This document shows positions 1 to 12,351 of a DNA stretch of 64,000 nt, piece after piece. How positions within the stretch are numbered: the first letter of the stretch is position 1; each line of letters begins with the position of its first letter. Made by a program: the position numbers and the translations under genes. Below the pieces are notes generated by a model. That model was not told the DNA's origin and made no database searches. It worked only from the letters and a program-made list of their open reading frames with translations. This DNA comes from Torymus aiolomorphi (lineage: Eukaryota; Arthropoda; Insecta; Hymenoptera; Torymidae), in assembly GCA_036365515.1 (NCBI GenBank), contig CM070876.1:106853310-106917309 (forward strand), read 5' to 3'.

Positions 1-708
1 TGTGTATATATATATACATATATGGGTCGTTCTTGTACTTTTCGGTCATAACCGGTCGCAGGGGGTCAACCGTTTTCCTCGCTGATTTTTCCTGTGAAAT
101 TACATATAAAAAAAGTGAGAAAGCCCAAATATTAGCTCCCCATATCTAATATTGAGACAGCTACACCGTGCTGAATTTCGAAAAATTGTCAAAAAATGGC
201 TATTTTCGAAAAATTCTGTACGGCTCGTTTTTTGATCGATTTGAATGATTCAAGAAGGAATTTTTTGCCTATTTTGTCAAATTTTAGAAAAAAAATTTGT
301 GGAATATAAATAACGCAATGAAATTTTTACACAAAGGAAAACGTGAATCTAAATATTTTTGTTTTTAAGGTTACCTTTCAACCTTTGTAGTTCCTCGAGT
401 TTTATAGATATTGAGATCGGACACAACCGATTTTCTTCCTCTTAAAAAGACATTTCACTTTCACTCGGCCAACGATTGATTTGATTAACTGCAAGCAAAC
501 ATACAGCTCTTTCAAAATGGTCGATTTTCGAAAATCTCAATGTTGGCACCCCTGTAACTTTTTTCTATCAAAATCGATTGGTATCGTATTGAGCGGAAAA
601 AAAAGTTTTAACCTTCTAGAAAAAGACCCAATTGGTTTCGTTCGGTTTTTTTGATATTTGCAAAAGTTACGAATTTTTCAAAATAGGTGTTTTTCGTATA
701 CGTATCCA

Positions 709-1042
709 TTAAGGGCGTATTACACCTAGTGGCTTCTGAGGCCAATATCTAAATTACTTGAAATTCATGTATTTATTGCCCGAAGAGTTGAAAATATTAA
801 AAATATTTTATTAAATAATTTTAAAATGCTAAAAACGACAAAGACTCTTAAAATTAAGCAATTAAAAGTGGTTTTTAATCAAGTATTTTTAAAAATACTT
901 AATCAAATAATTTTAATATTTCCAACTCTTCGGACCATTACTGCATGAATTTTAAGTTATTTAGGACTTGTCCCATAAAAATTCATTCAATACTTTTTTT
1001 TTTTAATTTCTCCGAAACCACTATGTGCAAGACCCCCTTTAA
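709..1042. mobile_element. TTAA-flanked MITE, left arm of foldback
   Basis: The stretch is bounded by TTAA at 709-712 and 1039-1042. Its ends are inverted relatives: the left end reads GGGCGTATTACACCTAGTGG and the right end, reversed, reads GGGGGTCTTGCACATAGTGG. TTAA target duplications are typical of piggyBac-type elements; it is non-coding. A close relative lies at 2326-2691. Confidence 0.7.
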
Positions 1043-1444
1043 GGAGGTTCGATACCGAAATGAAAAAGGTTACGTCATTCCAAAAACTAAATATTGTTGT
1101 TCTTCGATTGATTTTCTATTAGTATGTGAAATTTCAGATCTTTTGTCAACTAGGATATGAAATTATTCATCTTCAAAGTTCAACTCTTATACACGGGCTC
1201 TTATGGAAGTACCTTGGTAAAACACACTTAGGACGCGTGTCTTCAAAAAAGGTTAGAACGAATCAAAAAACTACAGTCAATATAGTAAATATACAGGAGA
1301 ATGTTTAAACGCAATCTGATCGCCATTGACAACGCCCATTCTGAGTTCTGCGACAAAACGTAAACATACGATTGAGTTCGTTGGCTGCGGGAGGGGGTGC
1401 GCGGTGAGCCCCACGCCCCGCGAGCGGTGAGCTATCGAACCATC

Positions 1445-1903
1445 TTAAGGTGGTTCCCTGGGTAAGTGAGAGACAGACAGCTTTGAGCGAGAGAGATAGA
1501 GATTGCACGCTGGCGCGCTGAGCGTACATAACCCTCGAAACATATCAAGTTCTGCGAAAGCGATATATTTAAGAAGCTCTATTTTAATAATGAAACGATG
1601 AATCAACTTCATTCTTGCACGAAAACATTCCTTATTATATATTCTATGAGTACATGAAATTCCAAGGCTGACTTGAATCTTGTTGCTTAGATATTGTTGT
1701 AAACAGTTACATAACGCGACAGTTTAGATATATATAGATATATCTCCCATGTAATCCGTGTAACTTTACACAGCAATTACTCAGAAGCGAAAAGATAAAA
1801 TGCTCTGAAATTTGGATATGACTTTCGTTATGTCTTTATTGACCTACGTGTGTAATTTAAAGTATGTGTTGAATCAACTCTGATCTCCAGGGAACCACCT
1901 TAA
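1445..1903. mobile_element. TTAA-flanked MITE at centre of foldback
   Basis: TTAA at 1445-1448 is followed by GGTGGTTCCCTGG, and CCAGGGAACCACC is followed by TTAA at 1900-1903. The 13 bp terminal inverted repeats and the TTAA duplication suggest a non-autonomous piggyBac-like element. No protein is supported. Confidence 0.75.
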
Positions 1904-2325
1904 TACGTAAAATACATTACACAAATCATCAGTTTCTTGTTTGAGCATCCGCAGCAAAATTTATATTTCGATACATATTTTTACTATCCCACTTTTTAAA
2001 ACATTGTTTCTGTATCTATAAAAGCTCGTCTGTAATAGTCCTGTCTCTTTTTCCATGAAAGATTCTTGTATCCGGGATCGTATATCCATAGATTATGTTT
2101 TCTATAGATTCATTTTCTTTATTTGAAACAACACTTTAAGCAATGACTATAGTTCGATCTATCAACCTTTTACACATCTTTAAGGAACAGATACAATGAG
2201 GAACAGATCCAAACGATAATGCGGTCACTACAATATTTTAAAAATGGGATAGTAAAAATATGTATCGAAATATAAATTTTGCTGCGGATGCTCAAACAAG
2301 AAACTGAGGATTTGTGTTTTACGTA

Positions 2326-2691
2326 TTAAAGGGGGTCTTACACATAGTGGCTTCTGAGGCCTTTTTAAAAAAAGTATTCAATGAATTTTCATGGGACAAG
2401 TCCTAAATTACTTAAAATTCATGCAGTAATGGCTTGAAGTGTTGGAAATATTAAAATTATTTGTTTAAGTATTTTTAAAAATAGAAAAACCACTTTTAAT
2501 TGCTTAATTTTATGAGTTTTTGTAATTTTTTTTGTCGTTGTTAGCATTTTAAAATTATTTAATTAAATATTTTTAATATTTTCAACTCTTTGGGCAATAA
2601 ATACATGAATTTCAAGAAATTTAGACCCATGAAAAGCCATCGATTCAGCTGATTTTGGCCTCAGAAGCCACTAGGTGTAACATGTCCTTAA
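2326..2691. mobile_element. TTAA-flanked MITE, right arm of foldback
   Basis: TTAA at 2326-2329 and 2688-2691 bound a segment whose ends carry the inverted word TAGTGGCTTCTGAGGCC. It is homologous to the element at 709-1042 in the opposite arm, in inverted orientation, so it was probably present before the foldback duplicated. Confidence 0.7.
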
Positions 2692-3389
2692 TGGATGCTT
2701 ATACGAAAAACCCCCATTTTGAAAAATTCGTAACTTTTGCAAATATCCAAAAAACTGAACGAAACTAATTGGGTCATTTTCTAGAAGGCTAAAACTTTCT
2801 TTTCCGCCGAATACGAGCCCAATTGATTTTGATAGAAAAAAATTACAGGGGTGCCAACATTGCGATTTTCGAAAATCGACCATTTTGAAAAAGCTGCATG
2901 TTTGCTTGCAGTTAATCAAATCAATCGTTGGCCGAGTGAAAATGAAACGTCTTTTTAAGAGAAAGAAAATAAGTTGTGTCCGATCTCAATATCTATAAAA
3001 CTCGAGGAACTACAAAGGTTGAAAGGTAACCTTAAGAACAAAAATATTTAGATTCACGTTTTCCTTTGTGTAAAAATTTCATTGCATTATTTATAATCCA
3101 CAAATTTTTTTTCTAAAGTTTGACAAAATAGCAAAAAAATTCCTTCTTGAATCATTCAAATCGATCAAAAAACGAGCCGTACAAAATTTTTCGAATATAG
3201 CCATTTTTGGGCAATTTTTCGAAATTCAGCACGGTGTAGCTGTCTCAATATTGGATATGGGGAGCTAATATTGGGGTTTTCTCACTTTTTTTTAGATGTA
3301 GTTGCACAGAGAAAATCAGCGAGGAAAACGGTTGACACCCTGCGACCGGTTATGACCGAAAAGTACAAGAACGACCCATATATATATAT

Positions 3390-4165
3390 GAGTGATTTTA
3401 TGTCAACCGTGAGGACTGAAATTTTAAATCTCCTGAAACCTGGTTTAATATTTTCAAAATAACAAAGAAAACACAGAAACCAGTTTTTCGCATGATATAT
3501 GCAAATGTTCAAAAGTTATTCTAACCTAAAAATTTCGAAATTTCGATTTTTTTCATAAAAAGGACATTTTCATGATTTTTTAACTGAAAAATTTGATTTT
3601 TTTGTATAGCACATTGTATGGGAAAAAGTTTACAAATTTGGTGCAGAATCAGTATGAATTTTTGTGAATGCGTTGTCAATATTCTTTACATTTGGAGTTG
3701 ACAGTGTATCTCTGAAAGTCTGAATCTCAGAGACGGTCATCTCAAAAAATTTGGGTACATGCTTAAAATTTTATTTTTTTTAGTACCTTTTAATCCTTTT
3801 TTTTGAAGACTATGGGCCCTATAAACTGGAAAATATGGTGAATGATCAAAGTACTGGAAAAATTCAAAAATACATAACTGTCATATGCTGTTCTATCAAA
3901 GTTAATTCATACAAATAATTGTATCCGCATGATCTATGAGATGTTCATATTTCACTCAACCTTTTTAAAAGAAATGTTTGCATTTATGAATAAGAAATAT
4001 TCCCATTTAAATTGATAGCTTACAGTAATAGAAAATTAATTAAATAAGAATATAGAGCATATCTGTAAAATTGACTCTGGGGCTCGTCAAAACTTTCTTG
4101 CTAAAATTTGTTGCTTAAACTTTTTCTACCGGCTGTAATATTTTAAATTTTAACACATAAAATAT
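3390..4165. repeat. Left TIR of the large transposon, outer part
   Basis: This segment is the reverse complement of about 53938-54693 with only scattered differences, for example the shared word GAAACCTGGTTTAATATTTT. Homology stops at 4165, immediately before the LTR element that begins at 4168, and resumes at 32024. No coding sequence is supported. Confidence 0.9.
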
Positions 4166-4167
4166 GT

Positions 4168-6539
4168 TGTCACGTATTTTGCGTGATAATTCTGCTCTTT
4201 TCGGTTTTGCAGTTGCCTGCATTAAACCGGGACAAGCAATGGCTAATTACTCCAGATTGACGTTAGGTTTTGGGAAAAACCACCTAAACTCTATTCCCTC
4301 AGTGTAGATGAGTTAGATTCCCGATCCTTGCTCTTCCGTTTCTTAGGAGGCCGAATGCGAAATTCTAACTCACTCACTGCTCTGATCCGTCGACTTTAAG
4401 AGGCCGAATGCAGAGTTAGCTAGTCTAGGGGACAATTGATCCTCTTGTCTCCAACAGAAGAATTCAACGTCCCGGAATTAGGATAGGTGAGGGAGAGGTA
4501 TAAAAGAGAAAGGCAAGAGACAGAGATGTTTATATTTGAAAAAACTTACTTTTTATTTGCTCTTACTCGACTCCCCTTTTTTCAATTTTCAATATTTAAA
4601 TTACAGGAAACGGAGCTTTGCACGCTCTTTCAAAAAAAGTTAACAGGCCCGTAGTGGTGGTGATGGCAGTGATGTTCTCGATGTTCTGTCTTGCTGGATG
4701 GTGGTGGCAGACTGTCCCTTGGTTGATCTTGTTCCGTCTTGCTAGATGGTGGTGGCAGACTGACTTCCGGGGCTCCGTGATTCCCTTTTTGTTGCCTCGG
4801 GGGTAATGGGCGTGGAAAGCTGCTTTTCCTTAAAAAGCTGCGGTATCAAATCAGGACTCTCGGCGTCAGCGTCTTATCGAATCAGTGATGATGCGTGCGG
4901 CGGCTGTGGTATTTTTAACTGTTCCTATGTTTCAATGTTGAGCGAGTTGAAGAGTGCGGGAAAGCGGGGCCCAATGATGCGGGGGCGATCTTTCTTCCAA
5001 GCGCCACAGTTTCGTCAAGCGGGGAGAACCCTATGCTTTAACACAGAGAGCGGGCGCTCATCCCTTCTCTAGGGTGTTTTCCGGCGGCTCGTATCCTTCT
5101 TCAAGAGCGAGAGAGAACGCTATACTGTGCAACGAAGAAGGAAGATGAGAGAGAGAAAAGATATTCCTATCTCTCTCACTCTACGCTTTCTTGGAGAGTT
5201 TTCTTGATAATTTTTACGTTTTATAAATACTATTGAAAACAGAAGTTTTATAAGTTAACCATTACATTACTTTATTAGATGTTACCTTAACAACGTATTA
5301 CCAATTTTAACGGTGATTTTACAGTGAATACGATCGGAGTTATGGCTAAATTAAAAATTGTTAAACATAATAACTAGTTTTACAGAAGGATAATTAATAT
5401 AAGTTTATAAAAATGTTAGGTGCTGTTAAAGATCGTAAAAGTAAACAATTAAACTTAAGGTCATACAAGTGTCTCCAAAATTATTGTAACTATCGCTGTT
5501 ATTTATTAATTACATATGTTTTACTTATTATTATTGCATTAACAGAAAAGATTTCGTTCAACGTTACATAAAATATTGTTTCGGATTATCTCCAATTATA
5601 AAATTTATAAATTATATATTTATTTGCCACTTAATTAAATAATCATCTCTTCAAGCCTCAAATGTGAAATAAAAAATGAAATTATTGTAGAATAAAATTA
5701 TTAAGATTTTCAGAATAGAAAAACATTAATAAATTAAACAATTATATAAAAATAAAAATCTTGAATTAAAATTTATATTATATAAAACTATAGAGAAAAA
5801 TTATTGCAGGTGAACTGTGTTATTAGAAATTAAAAATCTAAAATAATTAAATAATTATAGGCTTTACAAGTTCTAAAATTGGAAATAATATTTGTCGCGG
5901 TGTAAAGAAAACCCAAAGGTTTTCTTAATAAGTTCGTTTCGAGACCTGTAAGTGCTACGCAGCATCCTAGGGGGAGATAAGATTTTCTAGATGTGCACGG
6001 CTTCGGCGAGTACATCTATTATTAACTATGGGAATTGCAACTCCTTGAGAGGGTCATAAAATATCTTACGCGATTCCATGAAAAATAAAACATTATAAAT
6101 TATTATTAACAGTAAGAAAAGTAAGAAAAACGTTTGTCGATTTTCCAATTTTGAATAAGCGACTATGCATAGGAGATTTATGACTCTCTCCTTCTCGCTA
6201 TCTTGTTTGGCTTTCCCAAGTGCGTTCAGATGGTTTTTTGGCGTGGGAAAGAAAGTGAGCAAGGGGGCCCGCGATTCCGAGAGGGTCAAGTCGTAAAATA
6301 TTTTTCCTGTATAGCTTTCAACTATGTCCTCTCTGTTCTCGGCGGAAACCTTCTGTTTGAAAACGCGACTCTGGGTTTCCTCAACGATAAAACGCGGCCA
6401 GAATTTTCAAAACGTTGGTGCTTAATCTATTTTCTTTATAAGAGAACAGAAGGTTCTCATATTAGACTTCAGTATTTATTTATTTATTTTTTTTTTTTTT
6501 TTTTTTTTTTTAATAAGCTAATAAGCATCCGCCGTCACA
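4168..6539 (-). repeat. 3' LTR of BEL-like element 1
   Basis: It matches 29719-32023 closely, with scattered substitutions and one 52 bp difference: this copy has two tandem versions of the word GATGGTGGTGGCAGACTG near 4690-4765 and the other copy has one. A TATAAAAG word near 4500 lies on the plus strand, opposite to the element's genes. The open frames inside (for example 4806-5072) recur in the other LTR only because the LTR is repeated; they are not genes. Confidence 0.9.
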
Positions 6540-6552
6540 CCCCCACACTTAA
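6540..6552 (-). promoter_or_regulatory. Polypurine tract candidate of BEL-like element 1
   Basis: On the minus strand GTGTGGGGG directly precedes the LTR start TGTGACGG. A G-rich tract abutting the 3' LTR is where plus-strand DNA priming occurs in LTR elements. It fixes the element's minus orientation. Confidence 0.7.
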
Positions 6553-6704
6553 ACGATTACTTAAGGAGTGCAACGAGGAAAAGTGATCGAGGGGAGAAAA
6601 AAAAAATTTAGTGAATAGTGATACAGTATTATAGTCATAATAGGTATTCGCACACAAAAACTAAAATCTACAACTTAAATTATGCCAATATGATCAATTT
6701 ACTT

Positions 6705-7703
6705 TTAATCCTGAACGAACCCTAAGGTCGATTTGGTTGATCTTGGTTGTACGGAGTTAGTGTTACTTACTTCATTATCTACCCTGACCATTGGGTAATA
6801 AGAATTTTCTCTCGGTGGTTGAGCAGGTGGTGCGAGAGGTTGTTCCATATCCCTTTGAGTAAATGCGTCGGGTTTGGGCCCCAAATGAATAAAAAGAGCT
6901 GTTAAACTGCTCCAGACTGCTGCTAATAGATGATATGACCACCCATAAATCCTGTGTAAAGCTATGCTGTTGACAAGTACATCTGCTAACATTTTTACTC
7001 CTTGGAGGATGACTAGAATAGCCATTATTGCGGCGCTCACGGTACCAAAGGTTAAGAATTTTCCCCATGCCTTCTGCCAAGTGGACTTAGCTAGCCGCTC
7101 AATGAAGTCCTCATTCAAAAGTTTAATGATCCCTCCATCTTGATTCCGTAAGGGATGAACTCCTATTTCCCGAGCGACATCGTTGATTACACCTGGTTGT
7201 TCAAGGGGATACATGATCCTGTTCATCAATTCCTCCAGATCTTGTTCGGAGTAAATACCGCTTGTAGCAAGGGTTGGTATGTATTGATACTTCCAAGTAA
7301 TCTCGGTAAATGGTTTCAAGACTTCAGGAGTTCTGGCATCTACGGGTCGTGGTAGAAACTTAAACCAATTTTCATTAAAGAAAAAGAATGTGGGTAACAA
7401 GGAGTTACAATCCACTATGGTACCGTGGCTTTTTAATATGTGAGTCTTGGGTGTCATAAACTTGGTTTCATTATTATGACTAACCTTGAGTTCAACATAA
7501 CATTCATCGCCAGACATTACCTTAACATCAGTTGGAATGCACTTTACAGCATGGACCACTTCTCCAGCCGTCACAGCCATATACCCGGGTCCTCTCATAA
7601 GATTAAAAGCAAATTGATCGGGCGCATGCGTAGCAATAGCTAACGCATTTTTAAAAATTTCGCGTTCCCGTCTATAACGATATATCACTACATCCCTATA
7701 CAA
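6705..7703 (-). pseudogene. Chuvirus-type glycoprotein (env), C-terminal part
   Basis: This 332-codon frame resembles the C-terminal portion of chuvirus (Jingchuvirales) surface glycoproteins, which mediate entry and fusion and which BEL/Pao elements in insects are known to have captured as env. Hydrophobic stretches around residues 215-245 and 255-275 look like the membrane anchor. They are followed by a proline-rich cytoplasmic tail (for example APPAQPPREN). The N-terminal part of the same gene lies at 22930-23811; a Harbinger block separates them. An in-frame TAG lies just upstream of this frame, so the gene is dead. The family call rests on recognition, not a search. Confidence 0.72.
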
Positions 7704-8712
7704 ATTAGTTATCTAGGTTCGAATATAACGTTCTACAAATACAAATTTAGAGTTGGTATACGCAAAGATATCTAGGTTGCTGAGTGACATTCTCTTGCTC
7801 GTAGTGAATACATTATTGGTGCTTGTACGGTGAGAGCCCGTACTTTGTATAAGTTCTAAAATATTGTAAGAATTTAGCATTTAACTATTGACACCGAAAT
7901 ATACGATATTGAACTGTAGAAATGAAATACCTGCTGAGATGAGGTAGAGAGGTAGGGGCACTGATATATTAACGGTATGAGTGTGTTGCAGAATGTCTAA
8001 AAAGGAACAATGTTTCTTTTCCGAATGACCAAGAATAATCATTTTTGCAAATGATTTTGGCGGGGTATTCGAAGTGTAATAAATTGAAATAGAGTTGAAA
8101 ACATACAGATACTTATATCCCCAGAGCGACATTAGCATGACTAGTTAAAAAAGCATATTATTGGTAAATGAACGAGCTCTTGTATAATATATTTAATTGA
8201 TTGCAAATAATTATCTGAAAGTCGTGTTATCTTCCTGTTATATTGTGGACGCAAGGAAAGATGCTTAGAAAAAAAACAAGAAAAATGTTGTAATCAGAAA
8301 CAAACGAAATTATTATCGAGCGTAAAGAATTCAATTGATCTTATTAAAGAATTCATCGAAAGGCGCTATATTTATTAATAAGAACTTCCGAAGGCAGTTC
8401 TGCGTATTAAGAAGGGTATATAAAACAAGTCAATATATTAATATTACTCCATACGAGCGAAATATCATCAATATCTCAACATTATACACTATTAATATCG
8501 AGAATTCCCTTTAACTGCTAAAAATACTTCAAATCTATTTAAACAGCTCGAAATAATCTTGTATGTGTATAAATCACTTCAAACGGCAACTAAACAGACT
8601 ACTGCAGTTTTTTTTTAATTTAAATATTTTGTACAAATTTACTATTTACAAGAGAAATCTGGACTACCGATTTAAATTGAAGAAGAACGCTTGATATCAA
8701 AAGTCACGGATC

Positions 8713-8715
8713 ATA

Positions 8716-8764
<49 letters not shown>

Positions 8765-8799
8765 CCCTCTTTCTCTCTCTTCTCTCTCTCTCCCTCTCA
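8713..8799 (+). repeat. (CT)n microsatellite, left arm
   Basis: A pure CT run followed by imperfect CT/CCT repeats. The inverted counterpart in the right arm is the (GA)n tract at about 21908-22044. Confidence 0.95.
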
Positions 8800-9089
8800 T
8801 ATGCCTATACACATTTTTGTGCAATCAGATATAGTTATGTAACGAACCGCGTGATTGCGCTCTTTAGAACAAGGATCAATTTGTATATGTAATACAACAA
8901 GCAATGCGTAGAAGAGGTTCGGTGCGTTCAGCGGCTTCAGTAAGTCTCCCAGCTTCCCGGGAGCCACGGAAAGAACTCTCATACTGTGAAAGACGGTGAC
9001 ACGACCACTACTACAGAGAGTGTCCAATCTCCTCCTCGCCGCAGGGTACTGTACGCGAGCGCAAGCGCGACCATGCTGAAGCCTGAAGC

Positions 9090-9874
9090 AATGGATGTTT
9101 TGTGGTCAACGGTTTCACCATTACATATGCCAGTTCCATCCATCGAAGATTTCATCAAAATTTCACAAGATTTTGAAACCAAATGGGACTTTCCACATTG
9201 TATTGGATCCATCGATGGGCGTCACGTATCGATTAAAAAACCGGCAAATTCGGGAAGTCTCTGCTTCAATTATAAACTCTATTACTCTATTGTTTTACAA
9301 GCTGTGGTTGATGCCAATTATAGATACATTGTTATAGATGTAGGGGGGGTTTGGTAGTCAACACGATGCCGCTACTTTCAAAACTTCGCAACTATACGAA
9401 GCTTTAATATCTAATAAATTAAATGTACCATGTGCTAGTAAATTAGGGAATTCGGATCATTAACTACCTTATTTTTTAATAGGTGATGGAACGTACCCTT
9501 TATCTAACATGTTAATGAAACCGTATCGTGGTACTAATGTATTACACGAACAAAAAATATTTAATAAGCGACTATCTAAAGCTCGTGTAGTTGCAGAGAA
9601 TGCGTTTGGTCAAACTAGCCAGAAATGGCGCATATTATATACGAATATTGATAAGAGTCCGAAAATAGTAATCTTGATAATAAATGGTACATGTTTACTT
9701 CACAATATCACTATAGATTTGGAGCGCATAGTTAATGTACAAAATAGAAATCCAAAACAGTCAATCGATATTGCTGTCGATGAAGTACAAATTATTGCTA
9801 CAACAGGTGAAGATGTACGCAATGAGCTTACAGCACTTTTTATGAAAAATCATTTGTGTCGCAATTGCCTTTAA
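9090..9874 (+). pseudogene. Harbinger transposase, left-arm copy (5' deleted, frameshifted)
   Basis: This copy encodes the DDE_4 core of PIF/Harbinger transposases. The first catalytic Asp is in GSIDGRHVSI and the Glu in VVAENAFGQTSQKW. The upstream exon is missing because about 1.7 kb is deleted at 9084-9090, where right-arm positions 19,915-21,621 would lie. A seventh G in the run at 9346-9352 (six in the right arm) shifts the frame. A stop codon (TAA near 9461) sits at the same codon as the TAG stop of the right-arm copy. It cannot encode a full enzyme. Confidence 0.85.
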
Positions 9875-9989
9875 ATATAAGGAATCAGCCACTAGATTTT
9901 TAGATTAATTTTTATTCTATATTTGTTAATGAAGTTTATTATGTACATTTAAACATTTTTTGTACTTTATTTATTAGGTAGGTTATTAA

Positions 9990-10135
9990 AATTTACAATT
10001 TAATGATATTTTTAAAAGTAATATTTATTTGATACTTATATGCCGTTATTATTTATTGTAATGAATAATAATGGCATATAAGTATCAAATAAATATTACT
10101 TTTAAAAATATCATTAAATTGTAAATTTTAATAAC
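9990..10135. repeat. Short local palindrome in left arm
   Basis: The word ACTTATATGCCGTTATTATT is followed after a few bases by its reverse complement, with arms of about 60 bp extending through TTTAAAAGTAATATTTATTT. The right arm at 18,945-19,030 has only one half, so the local fold arose after the arms diverged. Confidence 0.8.
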
Positions 10136-10140
10136 CTCCT

Positions 10141-10143
<3 letters not shown>

Positions 10144-10204
<61 letters not shown>
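10144..10204. repeat. (TA)n microsatellite, left arm
   Basis: About 28 TA units. The right-arm counterpart is at about 18866-18935. Confidence 0.95.
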
Positions 10205-10205
<1 letters not shown>

Positions 10206-11086
10206 ATAATTTTATCTTGACGCATTATAGAGAATATAGTCTTATAATATAGTAGTCATAGTGAATTGGCTCTTTTAAACAAGTGAAGAGCTTTAAGCGA
10301 GTATTAGTATTTTTTCATGAGATTATCGAAGTTTGTATCAAATTAATCATGTGCAACAGCAAGGTTTCTCTCACAGCTATGCTTTTTCTTATGTGGCTCT
10401 GTGATTTACCTATTTTACCATTATCGCCATGGATTAAAACCTTGCGTCACCAAATTAAGCTGCTTCTCTTCAGTGACTAAAAGCTAATTATATTGATTCT
10501 TACTTTGGAAATAAGTTGACATATATGTCAATATTTATCTGCTATAGCAGATGCTAGTCATCAAACTCGTTGGATTGAGCTCGTTGAGTTGAAAAAAAAA
10601 GCGATACACAAAATGAGGAATAAATATAAATATGAAAATAAAGCATTAAAGATTATATTTTAATTTGTTTTAATCATGCAGCATCAACTTAATGTTTTTA
10701 TAATTTTTTTTTATTTAATAAACATTGTATTAAAAATTACAAAATACAATATTGATTAGTAGTCTTACAATATAAATTTAAATAATTATAGTTTTATTAA
10801 CACTAATATGCTTTGAACTATAACAGTTTTATAATATTAAATAAAAAAGCAAAAATTATTGCTTTAGTCTGATACTTAAAATACTGATTATAATAATATA
10901 AAACAAACGTATATTTGACAAATCTTAAATAATTCGAAAGAAATACGCTACAGAATTTATAATAAATAAAATGTTAAATATTTTATCGATTCACTTTTAA
11001 TTATATTATTATAGTATAATTAAATAAATTAAATTAAATTAATATTGATCATATGTAAATAAAGAACAGAGATAAAGAAAAAACTA

Positions 11087-12069
11087 TTATGTTGAATTTT
11101 TTTGGTTGTTTGCATCGTCGGATACTTCAGTGTTGGTACCCGTGACCGATTCATATGAAGATGATCCATTTAATGGATCCCTTACAGTAGCTTCAAGATT
11201 CCTTCGGTTCTCTTTGTGAAATCCTGTTTCACTGAATAATCTATCATTACTCAAAACGCTGATACTGGGTCTGATGGCGGTCTCAGTAAAACAAGCACTG
11301 GGTTGAGTCATCGCTGCTAGATTGTTAGCAGAATTAGCATTGACCTCTGAGCGATTAACTACTCTATTTGCATAGAATTTGTAGCTAATGGCCGTACTAC
11401 CAAGGTGTTTTTATAAGTAAAACAATTATTTACAACGTTTCGGACATTTTATTACGTCCCTCTTCAGGTTATTTAAAACGTATTGTCAGATTCTTTTACG
11501 GAAAGTAATCCGTTCGTCACTGACGTTCGTATGTGACGAACGGATTACTTTCCGTAAAAGAATCTGACAATACGTTTTAAATAACCTGAAGAGGGACGTA
11601 ATAAAATGTCCGAAACGTTGTAAATAATTGTTTTACTTATAAAAACACCTTGGTAGTACGGCCATTAGCTACAAATTCTATAACTACACCAAAAACCTAC
11701 CATTGGCTACATTTAACCTACTCTATTTGCAGTTTCAAGAGTAACTGCAGTAAACATGCCGCTTGCTGTAGATTGATTTTCTTTGCTATTTTCTCTTCTT
11801 CCGGGAAAAAATCTTTCAGAGCTGACGCCGACATTAATGTTGTTTGCAGTGGGTATCATCCGATCATTAATAGTAGGTGGATGCATTACATTTCCCAGCA
11901 CTTGTCTCGAGATACCTTGACTATACCAATTTTGATTCTCTGGCGGCGCAAAGTTATGCTGCCCACGGTACTGAGGTGGGATCTGATGTTCATAATATGG
12001 GATATTCCAATTTGATGGTGGATGAGAAGTGAGGATCCACTGATCATATTGACGTTGCTGCATAGTCAT
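11087..12069 (-). pseudogene. Harbinger MADF protein, exon 4, left arm (interrupted)
   Basis: It starts after a polypyrimidine tract and AG like the intact right-arm copy at 17338-17963, and encodes a polar, Gln/Asn-rich tail beginning near MTMQQRQYDQW. A 346 bp foldback inserted at 11372-11717 with a 13 bp target duplication breaks the frame. It belongs to the same minus-strand gene as 12240-12351 and 12422-13018. Confidence 0.75.
11372..11717. mobile_element. 346 bp foldback with hammerhead-like cores
   Basis: A perfect target duplication CTACTCTATTTGC flanks it (11359-11371, 11718-11730); the right arm has this 13-mer once at 17683-17695, an exact empty site. The insert is palindromic around 11,530 with a 36 nt non-palindromic tail at the right. 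Each arm contains CTGAAGA, a GGAC/GTCC stem and GAAA in hammerhead order (plus strand 11586-11615, minus strand about 11476-11447). Penelope-like elements are known to carry hammerhead ribozymes and to form inverted copies, so this may be a Penelope-derived fragment. Confidence 0.75.
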
Positions 12070-12239
12070 TTCTGAAAAAGAAAATATGTAATTACTTATT
12101 ATTTATATGTAACATTATTTATTTTTAACTTAAAGCATAGCTTAAAAAATTATATACTCCTCCCGCAATGTCAATATGAAACTTCAAACGTTATGAAAGG
12201 TATTTTGAAAGTAATAAATTTGATAAACATATTTACCAC

Positions 12240-12351
12240 TACTATTGTAATTTTGACGCTCAAAATTACGTTCCCTAGCACTCGGCTCATATTTTCGTTC
12301 CATCTTGATTGGTATATTGGTTGGAGGTTTAAAACTTACCATCTGGCAATC
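12240..12351 (-). CDS. Harbinger MADF protein, exon 3, left arm
   Basis: Between consensus splice sites (acceptor TTATTTTTAG, donor GTAAATAT on the minus strand) is a short coding exon that continues the frame of exon 2 and includes KPPTNIPIKMERKYEPSARE. The right-arm counterpart is about 17060-17175. The codon phase at the exon 2/3 border is consistent in both arms. The function of this part is unknown. Confidence 0.55.

Larger units (their letters stand above)
1..3389. repeat. 3.3 kb foldback (inverted-repeat) element
   Basis: Positions about 24-708 reappear as the reverse complement at about 2692-3372, including the outer part with the words TTCTTGTACTTTTCGGTCAT and ACCGGTCGCAG. Inside, shorter inverted pairs continue, for example 1905-2010 against 2225-2325. 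Three TTAA-bounded MITEs sit within it. No coding frame is convincing. The window begins inside or at the edge of its left arm, so the true left end is unknown. Its right end meets the outer end of the large TIR transposon at a short (TA)n tract near 3380-3389. Confidence 0.85.

Noticed and set aside
4499..4506. TATAAAAG promoter of BEL-like element 1
   Set aside because: It is on the plus strand, while gag, env, purine tract and primer site all place transcription on the minus strand; at most an antisense promoter.
4806..5072. 88-codon open frame repeated almost perfectly at 30309-30575
   Set aside because: Its conservation is explained by lying in the two LTRs of one element; it has no recognisable domain and lies on the strand opposite to the element's genes.
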